Shown piece after piece: positions 5,653 to 11,440 of a stretch of 21,405 nucleotides of DNA. The position numbers and the translations under genes were made by a program. This DNA comes from a virus: positions 1 to 21,405 of IMG/VR virus record IMGVR_UViG_3300017917_002339, one strand, 5' to 3'. The notes beneath the pieces are model-generated. The model did not search any database. It was not told the origin of the DNA and worked only from the letters and a program-made list of their open reading frames with translations. Each line of letters opens with the position of its first letter. The first letter of the stretch is position 1.

Positions 5653-7005
5653 ATGATACAATGGCCAGTTCAACCACAAAACAAAAAATATGAGCGATGG
5701 TACGATCTGTTGATAACCAGCGCCCAGGCAAGACAGCTTGGCGATGATATCTATACCGAGACTCATCATATTATTCCAAGAAGTTTTGATGGTTCAAATG
5801 ATCGAACCAATTTAGTTGACTTAACAGCTCGAGAACATTATATTGCACATGCACTACTTTGGAAAATGAACTTTCCTAAAAAGTATGGACGCAAGATGTC
5901 ATTTGCATTTAATACATTCATGAACAAGATGCAAAAAAACAATCCGGTCAACAAGCATAGACACAATCATGATTACAAAATAAACAGTCGAATTTATGAA
6001 AGTTTTCGAATACAATATGCTCAAATGCTAAGTGAAAAAATGAAAGGTAAAGGCAACCATTTTTATGGCAAAACTCACAGTGAAGAAACTCGGCGAAAAA
6101 TTGGAGAAAAAAGTAAATTAAAAGAATTCAAACGTGGATCTGATCATCCAAATTGGGGTAAACCAAGTCATGTCACTCCGGAGGGCAAAGCAAGACAAAT
6201 TTCTGCAATCAGACAACGATGGGCCGATCCAGAATTTAAAAAAACAATGATTGAAAAACGAAAAGCGTTTTTACAGACTCCTCAGGGCATTGAACAAAGA
6301 AAAAAATTTGCCGAGAACAATAGAACAAGAGTAAGAACGCCTGAACAAATTGAAAAAACTGCAGCAGCCAAAAGAGGAAAAACCTGGGAAGAACTTTACA
6401 CTGCTGAACAAATAGAAAGATTAAGAGCCGGAGCTAAAAATCGAGTGCTGAGTCCAGAAGCTCGCGCTCGAATAAGTGAAGCAACTAGAAAACTTGGTCA
6501 GCGTCCAAAATCTGAGGAACACAAAAGAAAAATATCAGAAAGCAACAAAGGCAAACACAGTGGCATGGTAGGTGAAAAAAATCATCGATGGGGTAAAAAA
6601 CTATCAGCTGAACAAAAAGAAAAATTACGCCAAGCAAATTTACAAAGATACCATGATAGATTATCTCAGAAATTTGTTGGCCCAATGAGACCTCTGACAG
6701 CTTTTGAATTTCGAGGTGTTGTGTACAAAACTGTTGGCACAGCAGCAAGAGCACACAATCTAACAATTGGAAAAGTTCGATTACAAGTCAAGTATTGGGG
6801 CAATAATCCCAGTGAAAGCACAATTGAAAAAATTAATTCAGGCCAACTAAAATATCCTCGAACAGCACCAAACAAGGGTATACCAATGACCGACGAACAA
6901 AAAAGAACTATAAGTCAAACAAAACAAAAAAAGATGCAGGAGCTTCAAGAAGCTGGCATTCCATTACCCAACACCGGAAGAAGAAAGATACATAAGGAAT
7001 CCTAA
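5653..7005 (+). CDS. HNH homing-type endonuclease with NUMOD3 repeats
   Basis: Residues 36-66 carry an HNH core: THHIIPRSF (His38/His39), N53 in DRTNLVDL, then H62 and H66 in REHYIAHALL. Behind it are several NUMOD3-type DNA-binding repeats, for example GNHFYGKTHSEETRRKIGEK (about residues 136-155), SEEHKRKISESNKGKHSG and KNHRWGKKLSAEQKEKLRQA. The C-terminal part resembles a NUMOD1-like helix-turn-helix (GVVYKTVGTAARAHNLTIG). Such proteins are free-standing homing endonucleases that cut and spread into phage genomes lacking them. The gene is richer in A and in AAA/AGA codons than its neighbours, as expected for a recent mobile insertion. It sits exactly between two operon genes: one base after 5651, and its TAA overlaps the ATG at 7005. 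No intron is seen. Confidence 0.88.
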   Translation: MIQWPVQPQNKKYERWYDLLITSAQARQLGDDIYTETHHIIPRSFDGSNDRTNLVDLTAREHYIAHALLWKMNFPKKYGRKMSFAFNTFMNKMQKNNPVNKHRHNHDYKINSRIYESFRIQYAQMLSEKMKGKGNHFYGKTHSEETRRKIGEKSKLKEFKRGSDHPNWGKPSHVTPEGKARQISAIRQRWADPEFKKTMIEKRKAFLQTPQGIEQRKKFAENNRTRVRTPEQIEKTAAAKRGKTWEELYTAEQIERLRAGAKNRVLSPEARARISEATRKLGQRPKSEEHKRKISESNKGKHSGMVGEKNHRWGKKLSAEQKEKLRQANLQRYHDRLSQKFVGPMRPLTAFEFRGVVYKTVGTAARAHNLTIGKVRLQVKYWGNNPSESTIEKINSGQLKYPRTAPNKGIPMTDEQKRTISQTKQKKMQELQEAGIPLPNTGRRKIHKES

Positions 7006-8060
7006 TGTCCAATTACCTAGATGAAATCAAGTCCCGATACGATATCAAGGATCATGTAGAGGCACCCGTTACTATTCCTAAGTTGCCCACAGAAGGCATT
7101 GTGCTGATTGTGGGCACATCAGGATCGGGTAAAACTACCATACTAAAAACAGTAGACGATCCTAGACCCATTGTAATTGATAACACAAAAACAGTTATTG
7201 AAAACTTTAGTACGCCAGAACGTGGCGAAGAATTGTTGTTGGCCTGTGGACTAAGAACAATTCCTGCTTGGTTTCGCACACCTAACACTCTAAGCAACGG
7301 TGAGTTTCATAGATTTGAGATTGCCATGGGCATAGATCAGGGCCACAACATCATTGATGAATTTACATCAGTTGTGGATCGAGATACTGCTAAAAGCCTG
7401 GCATACAGTGTTCGTCGATACTTCGATAAAAATCCTGGTGTGCTGTATATTGCAAGTTGCCATAGAGATATTATTGACTGGTTAGATCCAGATTACATTT
7501 ACGACACCGACATGCAGGAATTATCTGCAAGGAGGTCACTTCATCTTCGATTGGGGAGACCAAAACTTTCACTCACCATCCGAAGCACAAGTGCGGACTA
7601 TTGGCGACTATTCCGGAAATATCATTATTTAGATAGTGCTATCAGTCGAAGTGCTCACTACTATGTACTCTTACTAGGTGACAAACCCATTGGATTTCAT
7701 GCGGCTATCCATAGCACCAATCGTGATATTCATTCATACTGGCGCGGTCATAGAACTGTAATTTTACCCGAGTTTCAAGGTCTAGGTATAGGCACAGCAT
7801 TCAGTGATGCCATTGCTGAACTATATGTTAGTAAGGGCCTTAGGTATTTCAGCAAAACTGCCCATCCTAGCTTTGGTGAACATCGTGAGAAATCACCGCT
7901 GTGGCGACCAACTAGCACCAATCGACAATCGAGAAAAGGTAGTTATCTAAACAAAGATGGTACAGTACGCAAAATGCCCGGCTATGGTGGCACTACTACA
8001 GCACGAGATGCAGGTCGTGTGTGCTATAGTCATGAATACATTGGTAAAAAAACTCAATAA
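7005..8060 (+). CDS. ABC-type ATPase fused to a Mom-like GNAT acyltransferase (COG2401-like)
   Basis: The N-terminal half is an ABC ATPase core: Walker A GTSGSGKTT at residues 37-45, signature LSNGE at 96-100, Walker B NIIDEF at 115-120 and H-loop His153. Residues about 190-351 form a GNAT acyltransferase domain with HYL at 207-209, HRTVILPEFQGLGIG at 249-263 (the acyl-CoA-binding Q-x-x-G-x-G loop) and KTAHP at 284-288. The fused architecture is the one known as COG2401. The pattern HYL, HR-x-V-x-LPE, QGLGIG and T-x-HP resembles Mom of phage Mu, which adds a carbamoylmethyl group to adenine in DNA. Modification of phage DNA is therefore a reasoned inference, not shown. No transmembrane segment is present, so it is not a transporter. 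Last gene of the operon that starts at 3555. Confidence 0.85.
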   Translation: MSNYLDEIKSRYDIKDHVEAPVTIPKLPTEGIVLIVGTSGSGKTTILKTVDDPRPIVIDNTKTVIENFSTPERGEELLLACGLRTIPAWFRTPNTLSNGEFHRFEIAMGIDQGHNIIDEFTSVVDRDTAKSLAYSVRRYFDKNPGVLYIASCHRDIIDWLDPDYIYDTDMQELSARRSLHLRLGRPKLSLTIRSTSADYWRLFRKYHYLDSAISRSAHYYVLLLGDKPIGFHAAIHSTNRDIHSYWRGHRTVILPEFQGLGIGTAFSDAIAELYVSKGLRYFSKTAHPSFGEHREKSPLWRPTSTNRQSRKGSYLNKDGTVRKMPGYGGTTTARDAGRVCYSHEYIGKKTQ

Positions 8061-8091
8061 AATCAATGACTTAGCAGACCTAATAAAATGG

Positions 8092-8120
8092 TTGACCAGA
8101 ATCTACCGTTCTGCTACAAT
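8092..8120 (+). promoter_or_regulatory. Sigma-70 promoter of the GGTTGACCA family
   Basis: TTGACC at 8092-8097 and TACAAT at 8115-8120, 17-base spacing, with the same GGTTGACCA and GC extensions as at 2026. Drives the small-gene cluster 8151-9194. Confidence 0.8.
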
Positions 8121-8150
8121 ATTACTATAGTTAAAAAATAGGAGAACTAA

Positions 8151-8294
8151 ATGAGTTTGGAAAAAGAAACAATTGATGTATTGATGATTTTGGCAATTTT
8201 GGGATATGGTGTCTTTTTGGGTTACTGTGCTGGTCGCGCCAAAGGCTACAGTGAAGGTGCTGACATGGTCAAAGAAGTTTACGGTCGTAAGTAA
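8151..8294 (+). CDS. Small membrane protein (47 residues)
   Basis: A short gene directly behind the promoter at 8092-8120, with TAGGAGAA 6 bases before its ATG. The product has a hydrophobic segment at residues about 9-27 (VLMILAILGYGVFLGYCAG) followed by a basic-polar tail (RAKGYSEGADMVKEVYGRK), so it is most likely a single-pass inner-membrane protein with its tail in the cytoplasm. No family is recognised. The next gene starts two bases after its stop. Confidence 0.75.
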   Translation: MSLEKETIDVLMILAILGYGVFLGYCAGRAKGYSEGADMVKEVYGRK

Positions 8295-8296
8295 TC

Positions 8297-8944
8297 GTGG
8301 CCAAACTAGCTCAACCTGTTGACAGTCAAAATGCATGGGCTGCGGCTTGTGGCGCATACCGTATCAACGGTAATGAATATCTCAAAGCTGGATTCATTAC
8401 AGATGATCGCAAGACTAATCAGCAAATTGTGGCTGAACTGTTGGCCAACCCAGACGAGATACTAGATAGTGATCGTGCTCAAGGACAGACGGTGCGTGAT
8501 TACATTAGCAAGGTTGTGACCTTGGCTACCCTTAAAGGTACATTGGATACCTGGGGTCAGGAAATGGCTAGAGTGAGTCAGTTGAATGTGATCTCTGATA
8601 CTTACGATCTTCATATCATAGCATCATTACCCGCAACCTACGCAAGATACCTTGAACGTGAGCGTGTGCATGAACGATTAACTGGCACTAGTGCTGAATA
8701 CAATGCTCAGTTGGGTGACAAGATCGAGCTAAATGTAGAAGTTCTAGAAAACAAATACAGCCAGAAATGGGCGACCTACTATGTTACAGTAGTAGACACA
8801 GATAATCGTGCTTGGTATTTTGCTCATCGTCAAAGTTTGAAAAAAGGCAATCAATATACTATTCGTGGCACAGTTAAGCGAATAACAGATCGCATGGTAC
8901 AATTGAATCGTGTTAAATTGTTGGACAAGGAAACAACCATATGA
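8297..8944 (+). CDS. Hypothetical phage protein with OB-fold-like C-terminus
   Basis: The 215-residue protein uses a GTG start two bases after the preceding stop, without a clear ribosome-binding site, so it probably depends on coupling. Residues 1-140 are helical and not recognised (AWAAACGAYRINGNEYL, then a charged region). Residues about 140-210 (GDKIELNVEVLENKYSQKW, then TYYVTVVDTDNRAWYFAH, KGNQYTIRGTVKRITDRMVQLNRVKLL) alternate like the five strands of an OB-fold, which suggests binding of single-stranded nucleic acid. Similar proteins exist in T4-like marine phages without assigned function. It overlaps the next start in an ATGA junction. The OB-fold assignment is by pattern only. Confidence 0.65.
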   Translation: MAKLAQPVDSQNAWAAACGAYRINGNEYLKAGFITDDRKTNQQIVAELLANPDEILDSDRAQGQTVRDYISKVVTLATLKGTLDTWGQEMARVSQLNVISDTYDLHIIASLPATYARYLERERVHERLTGTSAEYNAQLGDKIELNVEVLENKYSQKWATYYVTVVDTDNRAWYFAHRQSLKKGNQYTIRGTVKRITDRMVQLNRVKLLDKETTI

Positions 8945-9069
8945 CCAAGTTTGTAGTAGGTGTAATAGTTGGAATAACCCTGGCAACAGTAGGGTTATCA
9001 GGGGTGGCTCACATTGTAGACAGCGGTGTGGCTAAAATACAACAGATCACAAAGGAAGCAACAAAATGA
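8941..9069 (+). CDS. Small membrane protein (42 residues)
   Basis: MTKFVVGVIVGITLATVGLSGVAHIVD forms one hydrophobic segment (residues about 4-24), followed by an amphipathic tail (SGVAKIQQITKEATK). The start overlaps the preceding stop (ATGA) and the stop overlaps the next start (ATGA), so it is translated within the cluster. It could be an uncleaved signal anchor with a periplasmic tail. The form is known to me from small membrane proteins of aquatic phages; the role is unknown. Gene too short for many gene finders. Confidence 0.75.
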   Translation: MTKFVVGVIVGITLATVGLSGVAHIVDSGVAKIQQITKEATK

Positions 9070-9194
9070 AAACATTTTTAGTAGTATTAACAGCATTGAC
9101 ACTGACAGCCTGCGGTACAGTGTCAGGACTTGGCAAGGACATCCAAAAAGGTGCCGAATGGACCAAGGAAAAAATGACTGGTACGCCCTTGTAA
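9066..9194 (+). CDS. Entericidin-like lipoprotein
   Basis: The 42-residue product has a signal peptide (MKTFLVVLTALTLTAC) with a lipobox LTAC, so Cys16 should be lipidated after signal peptidase II cleavage. The mature peptide is CGTVSGLGKDIQKGAEWTKEK. This closely follows the entericidin EcnA/EcnB pattern (C-x-T-V-x-G-x-G-K-D-x-Q-K-G-G/A-E). Bacterial entericidins are small envelope lipoproteins that form a toxin-antidote pair linked to lysis under stress. In a phage it could weaken or protect the envelope; that is inference. It overlaps the preceding small membrane protein gene (ATGA), so the two may act as a pair. The family match is by eye but strong over the mature part. Confidence 0.8.
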   Translation: MKTFLVVLTALTLTACGTVSGLGKDIQKGAEWTKEKMTGTPL

Positions 9195-9222
9195 TTTGGG
9201 CATCCAAAAGGATATGTTATGG

Positions 9223-9251
9223 TTGACCAATATAGACAAATCAGCTATAAT
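9223..9251 (+). promoter_or_regulatory. Sigma-70 promoter of the GGTTGACCA family
   Basis: TTGACC at 9223-9228, TATAAT at 9246-9251, 17-base spacing, with GGTTGACCA and GC extensions. It drives the gene at 9331 with a leader of about 70 bases. Confidence 0.8.
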
Positions 9252-9330
9252 ATATGTATATGCTAAGAAATTGGGCATATAAAGCAAGTAGGCAACAAAC
9301 TTTATTTTAAACTTAGAAAGGCAACACAAA

Positions 9331-9648
9331 ATGGCAGCAGAAAAATTATTCACAGTAGCAGGTACAGCAACCAACGCAGACGGTACAGTTAAAGCTCGTT
9401 TCGCGAACGACTTGGTAGCACGTATCAAGATTTTAAACAAAGCCGGTTGTACTGACATTAACTTGGTAGAATTGCCACGTGCAATGACCAAGCTAGAGGC
9501 ATTGCAGTACATTCAAGAAACACAGACACCAACTGGTGATGCTGGTTACGCTGTAGCCAACAAGTTAGCAGAGAAGACAAAGATCGCCAAACGTGATCAA
9601 GTCAAGATTGCTGGCAAAAGCACAGCTAAGGTAGCTGACGAAGCATAA
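9331..9648 (+). CDS. Conserved phage protein of unknown function (105 residues)
   Basis: The protein starts MAAEKLFTVAGTATNADGTVKARFANDLVARIKIL and continues with GCTDINLVELPRAMTKLEALQYI, a pattern I recall from T4-like phages of open water, always of unknown function. The sequence is soluble, alanine- and lysine-rich, probably a small alpha/beta domain with a basic disordered tail (KIAGKSTAKVADEA). It is expressed alone: a dedicated GGTTGACCA-type promoter upstream and a strong terminator at 9667-9695 downstream. That isolated arrangement and the codon choice (many GCA, GTA, GGT) suggest strong expression, which is inference. Confidence 0.7.
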   Translation: MAAEKLFTVAGTATNADGTVKARFANDLVARIKILNKAGCTDINLVELPRAMTKLEALQYIQETQTPTGDAGYAVANKLAEKTKIAKRDQVKIAGKSTAKVADEA

Positions 9649-9666
9649 TAGAGCTCGACTCTAATC

Positions 9667-9695
9667 AAAAACGGCATCTTCGGATGCCGTTTTTT
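9667..9695. terminator. Strong bidirectional intrinsic terminator
   Basis: CGGCATC (9672-9678), loop TTCG, GATGCCG (9683-9689), with an A-run on the left (9667-9671) and a T-run on the right (9690-9695). It can stop transcription of the plus-strand gene 9331-9648 and of the converging minus-strand gene that ends at 9701. Confidence 0.92.
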
Positions 9696-9700
9696 ACAGA

Positions 9701-10483
9701 TTAAAATTTTAGATATTCTAATTCTAATACAGGACAATTTACTGTGGTTACGAGATCCTCTGAATTTACAACTTTTCCGATTACAGGATGCCCAGTAAAC
9801 TTTTCAATTGTATCCCATCCGTGTTGTTCAACAAAATCTTTTCCATTTATTTCGAACCATTGGCGGTATTTTTTAAAATTAAGATTACTTGGACAGTCCT
9901 TAATAACTAAGTTTAACCCCGGTTTAACAAAATTATGAAATTTACATGTTTGTGCTATATTGGCAGTATCTTGTTGTTGATATAAGAATAATGGATGGTG
10001 CCCTACAAACGGGTTTTGCAATCGTAAATCGCCAAACTCTAAATCAAGTTTAGCAGGATACTCGGAACTATCAATAAAAAATCCTGCGTCGTTGTACCAC
10101 TCTATCTGTAGCCAACTATCTCTTCGACTTCCACTCTCAATCGCGTGTAAACAAAAATGCAATTCGTGTAACAAATGATCATGATCTTCGGGTATATTTT
10201 CAAATCCTTCTGAAAGATATTGTTCAATGTCTTTGTGTAACTTAGTGGTTGTAGCTAGATCATAATGTTCAAACTGCCAATTCCATCCCAGTGTATGTTG
10301 TGCCTGATCGACTAAATTTTTAAAATACAAAAGTGTATATTTTTGCTGGTCTCTAAACAACGGAAAAGGATCGTGACGATACTGATGATACAACAAAGTA
10401 TAATAACGTTCAGCCAACGTTGTAGAATCTAATTTATAATGTAGTTCTGGGCATTGATAAAATTTAACAACAAACTCAAGCAT
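9701..10483 (-). CDS. Hypothetical protein, only minus-strand gene
   Basis: A 260-residue protein rich in His, Tyr, Phe and Trp, with no signal peptide or transmembrane segment. Recognisable local features are RYYTLLYHQYRHDPFPLF, an HDHLLHELHFCLHAIESG helix with several His, and a C-terminal aromatic domain (WFEINGKDFVEQHGWDTIEKF). The clustered His could bind metal, but no catalytic signature is evident. I recall similar proteins among T4-like marine phages without function. It runs opposite to every other gene and ends at the bidirectional terminator, so it forms its own transcription unit, like a cargo (moron) gene. Start chosen at the ATG of MLEFVVKF; the ribosome-binding site is weak. 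The 69 bases between it and 10553 probably hold divergent AT-rich promoters. Confidence 0.7.
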   Translation of the reverse strand: MLEFVVKFYQCPELHYKLDSTTLAERYYTLLYHQYRHDPFPLFRDQQKYTLLYFKNLVDQAQHTLGWNWQFEHYDLATTTKLHKDIEQYLSEGFENIPEDHDHLLHELHFCLHAIESGSRRDSWLQIEWYNDAGFFIDSSEYPAKLDLEFGDLRLQNPFVGHHPLFLYQQQDTANIAQTCKFHNFVKPGLNLVIKDCPSNLNFKKYRQWFEINGKDFVEQHGWDTIEKFTGHPVIGKVVNSEDLVTTVNCPVLELEYLKF

Positions 10484-10552
10484 ACGATATTTACAACTTT
10501 AAAACTTTGATTATAAATTATTAGAACTAAGTATTATAAACAACAACAACTC

Positions 10553-10792
10553 ATGTCCATTAGTACCATACGCCACGGCGAACCTTTATATCTAGTAATC
10601 ATGCGAGACCCAAGAGCCACTGCTCTGTTCAAGTCTTGGATCTCTGACAACCGTATCAAGAATTGCCAAATCACTGAAAACAAGATGCACATGTATGATC
10701 AACACAGTTTGAACATGTTTATGGTCACATGGACCGAATGGACCAACTTGGTCATATGGGATTGTTGGAATCGGCGACATATCTATACCTAA
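10553..10792 (+). CDS. Hypothetical small phage protein (79 residues)
   Basis: A 79-residue protein with EPLYLVIMRDPRATALFKSWI in the first half and a tryptophan-rich end (VTWTEWTNLVIWDCWNRRHIYT). The W-x-x-VxIWDCxxRRHxY end looks like a pattern found in small proteins of T4-like phages, function unknown. There is no Shine-Dalgarno sequence before the ATG (the upstream bases are CAACAACAAC), so translation may be weak or use an A/C-rich unstructured leader. A weak promoter (TTGATT at 10507, TATTAT at 10532, 19-base spacing) may lie in the gap shared with the divergent minus-strand gene. Confidence 0.55.
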   Translation: MSISTIRHGEPLYLVIMRDPRATALFKSWISDNRIKNCQITENKMHMYDQHSLNMFMVTWTEWTNLVIWDCWNRRHIYT

Positions 10793-10796
10793 ATCG

Positions 10797-10842
10797 TTGA
10801 CACGCTAAAAATATTAGCCTACACTGTAAAAGTGTCTAAATA
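10797..10842 (+). promoter_or_regulatory. Tandem sigma-70 and late-type (TAAATA) promoter region
   Basis: TTGACA at 10797-10802 and TACACT at 10820-10825 with 17-base spacing, followed by a TAAATA element at 10837-10842, 27 bases before the ATG at 10870. The same TAAATA element is found before the structural genes, so this unit may be transcribed both early and late. Confidence 0.6.
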
Positions 10843-10869
10843 AACACACTTAACAGAAAAGGAAAAACT

Positions 10870-11058
10870 ATGTCAGCTAATCATGACGCAATCAAAACAG
10901 CATTTGAAACCTACATCGCAGAAAACGAAAAGTTTACAGCCAAGGGTGTAAAAGCATCAGCAGCTCGTGCTCGTAAAGCTCTACAGGAAATGTCAAAAGC
11001 AATCAAAGAGCGCCGTAAAGAAATCACAGCAGAAAAAGAAGCACTAGCGGCCAAGTAA
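10870..11058 (+). CDS. Histone H1-like (Hc1-type) basic protein
   Basis: The 62-residue protein is helical and basic: FETYIAENEKFTAKGVKASA, then ARARKALQEMSKAIKERRKE. The pattern 'E-KFxxKGxKAxAxRARKALQE' matches the short Hc1-type histone H1-like proteins of Chlamydia and Bacteroidetes, which bind and condense DNA. The protein is not as lysine-rich as true H1 tails, so the call is moderate. A good AAAAGGAAAAA site precedes the ATG, and the TAAATA and sigma-70 promoter elements lie just upstream. One base separates it from the next structural-type gene, which may mean a virion or DNA-packaging role (inference). Confidence 0.6.
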   Translation: MSANHDAIKTAFETYIAENEKFTAKGVKASAARARKALQEMSKAIKERRKEITAEKEALAAK

Positions 11059-11059
11059 T

Positions 11060-11440
11060 ATGGCTTTAGTTCTTAACCCTACTGTTAGTGTCACTGATAG
11101 TACCACTGTGAGTAACACTAGCGGTCCTTACTCAATTACTTCCGGAATTTCAATTCCTTGGACTGGTAGTGTCAGTAGCGACACCTACACTATTGATCCT
11201 AATTGGCCTAACAGTACCTCGGCTAAGATTCAACTCGACGGCCCAGATGCCGATATTGAAATCAACGGCGAAAGTTTATTAGACATGCTCCGCAACATTG
11301 AACAACGTCTAAATATACTGAAGCCTAATCCTGAATTGGAATCAGAATGGGCAGAACTTAGGGCACTTGGTGAACAATACAGAGCACTGGAGAAGCACAT
11401 TCAAGCCAAAATGAAGACGTGGGACGCTATCAGTAAGTAA
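11060..11440 (+). CDS. Probable virion structural protein
   Basis: The 126-residue protein has a Ser/Thr-rich N-terminal half (residues 1-60) with short beta-like repeats, the motif IQLDGPDADIEINGESLLDML at about residues 56-76, and a helical C-terminus (EWAELRALGEQYRALEKHIQAKMKTWDAIS). I recognise the C-terminal helix, with ELRALGEQYRALEK, as widespread in tail or structural proteins of marine T4-like phages, where it may form a coiled coil. The exact place in the virion is not known. It follows the Hc1-like gene by one base and its TAA overlaps the next ATG (TAATG), so it is co-expressed with the radical SAM gene. Confidence 0.65.
   Translation: MALVLNPTVSVTDSTTVSNTSGPYSITSGISIPWTGSVSSDTYTIDPNWPNSTSAKIQLDGPDADIEINGESLLDMLRNIEQRLNILKPNPELESEWAELRALGEQYRALEKHIQAKMKTWDAISK

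Noticed and set aside
7005-8060. ABC transporter component
   Set aside because: The ATPase half is joined to a GNAT domain and there is no membrane permease or transmembrane segment nearby.
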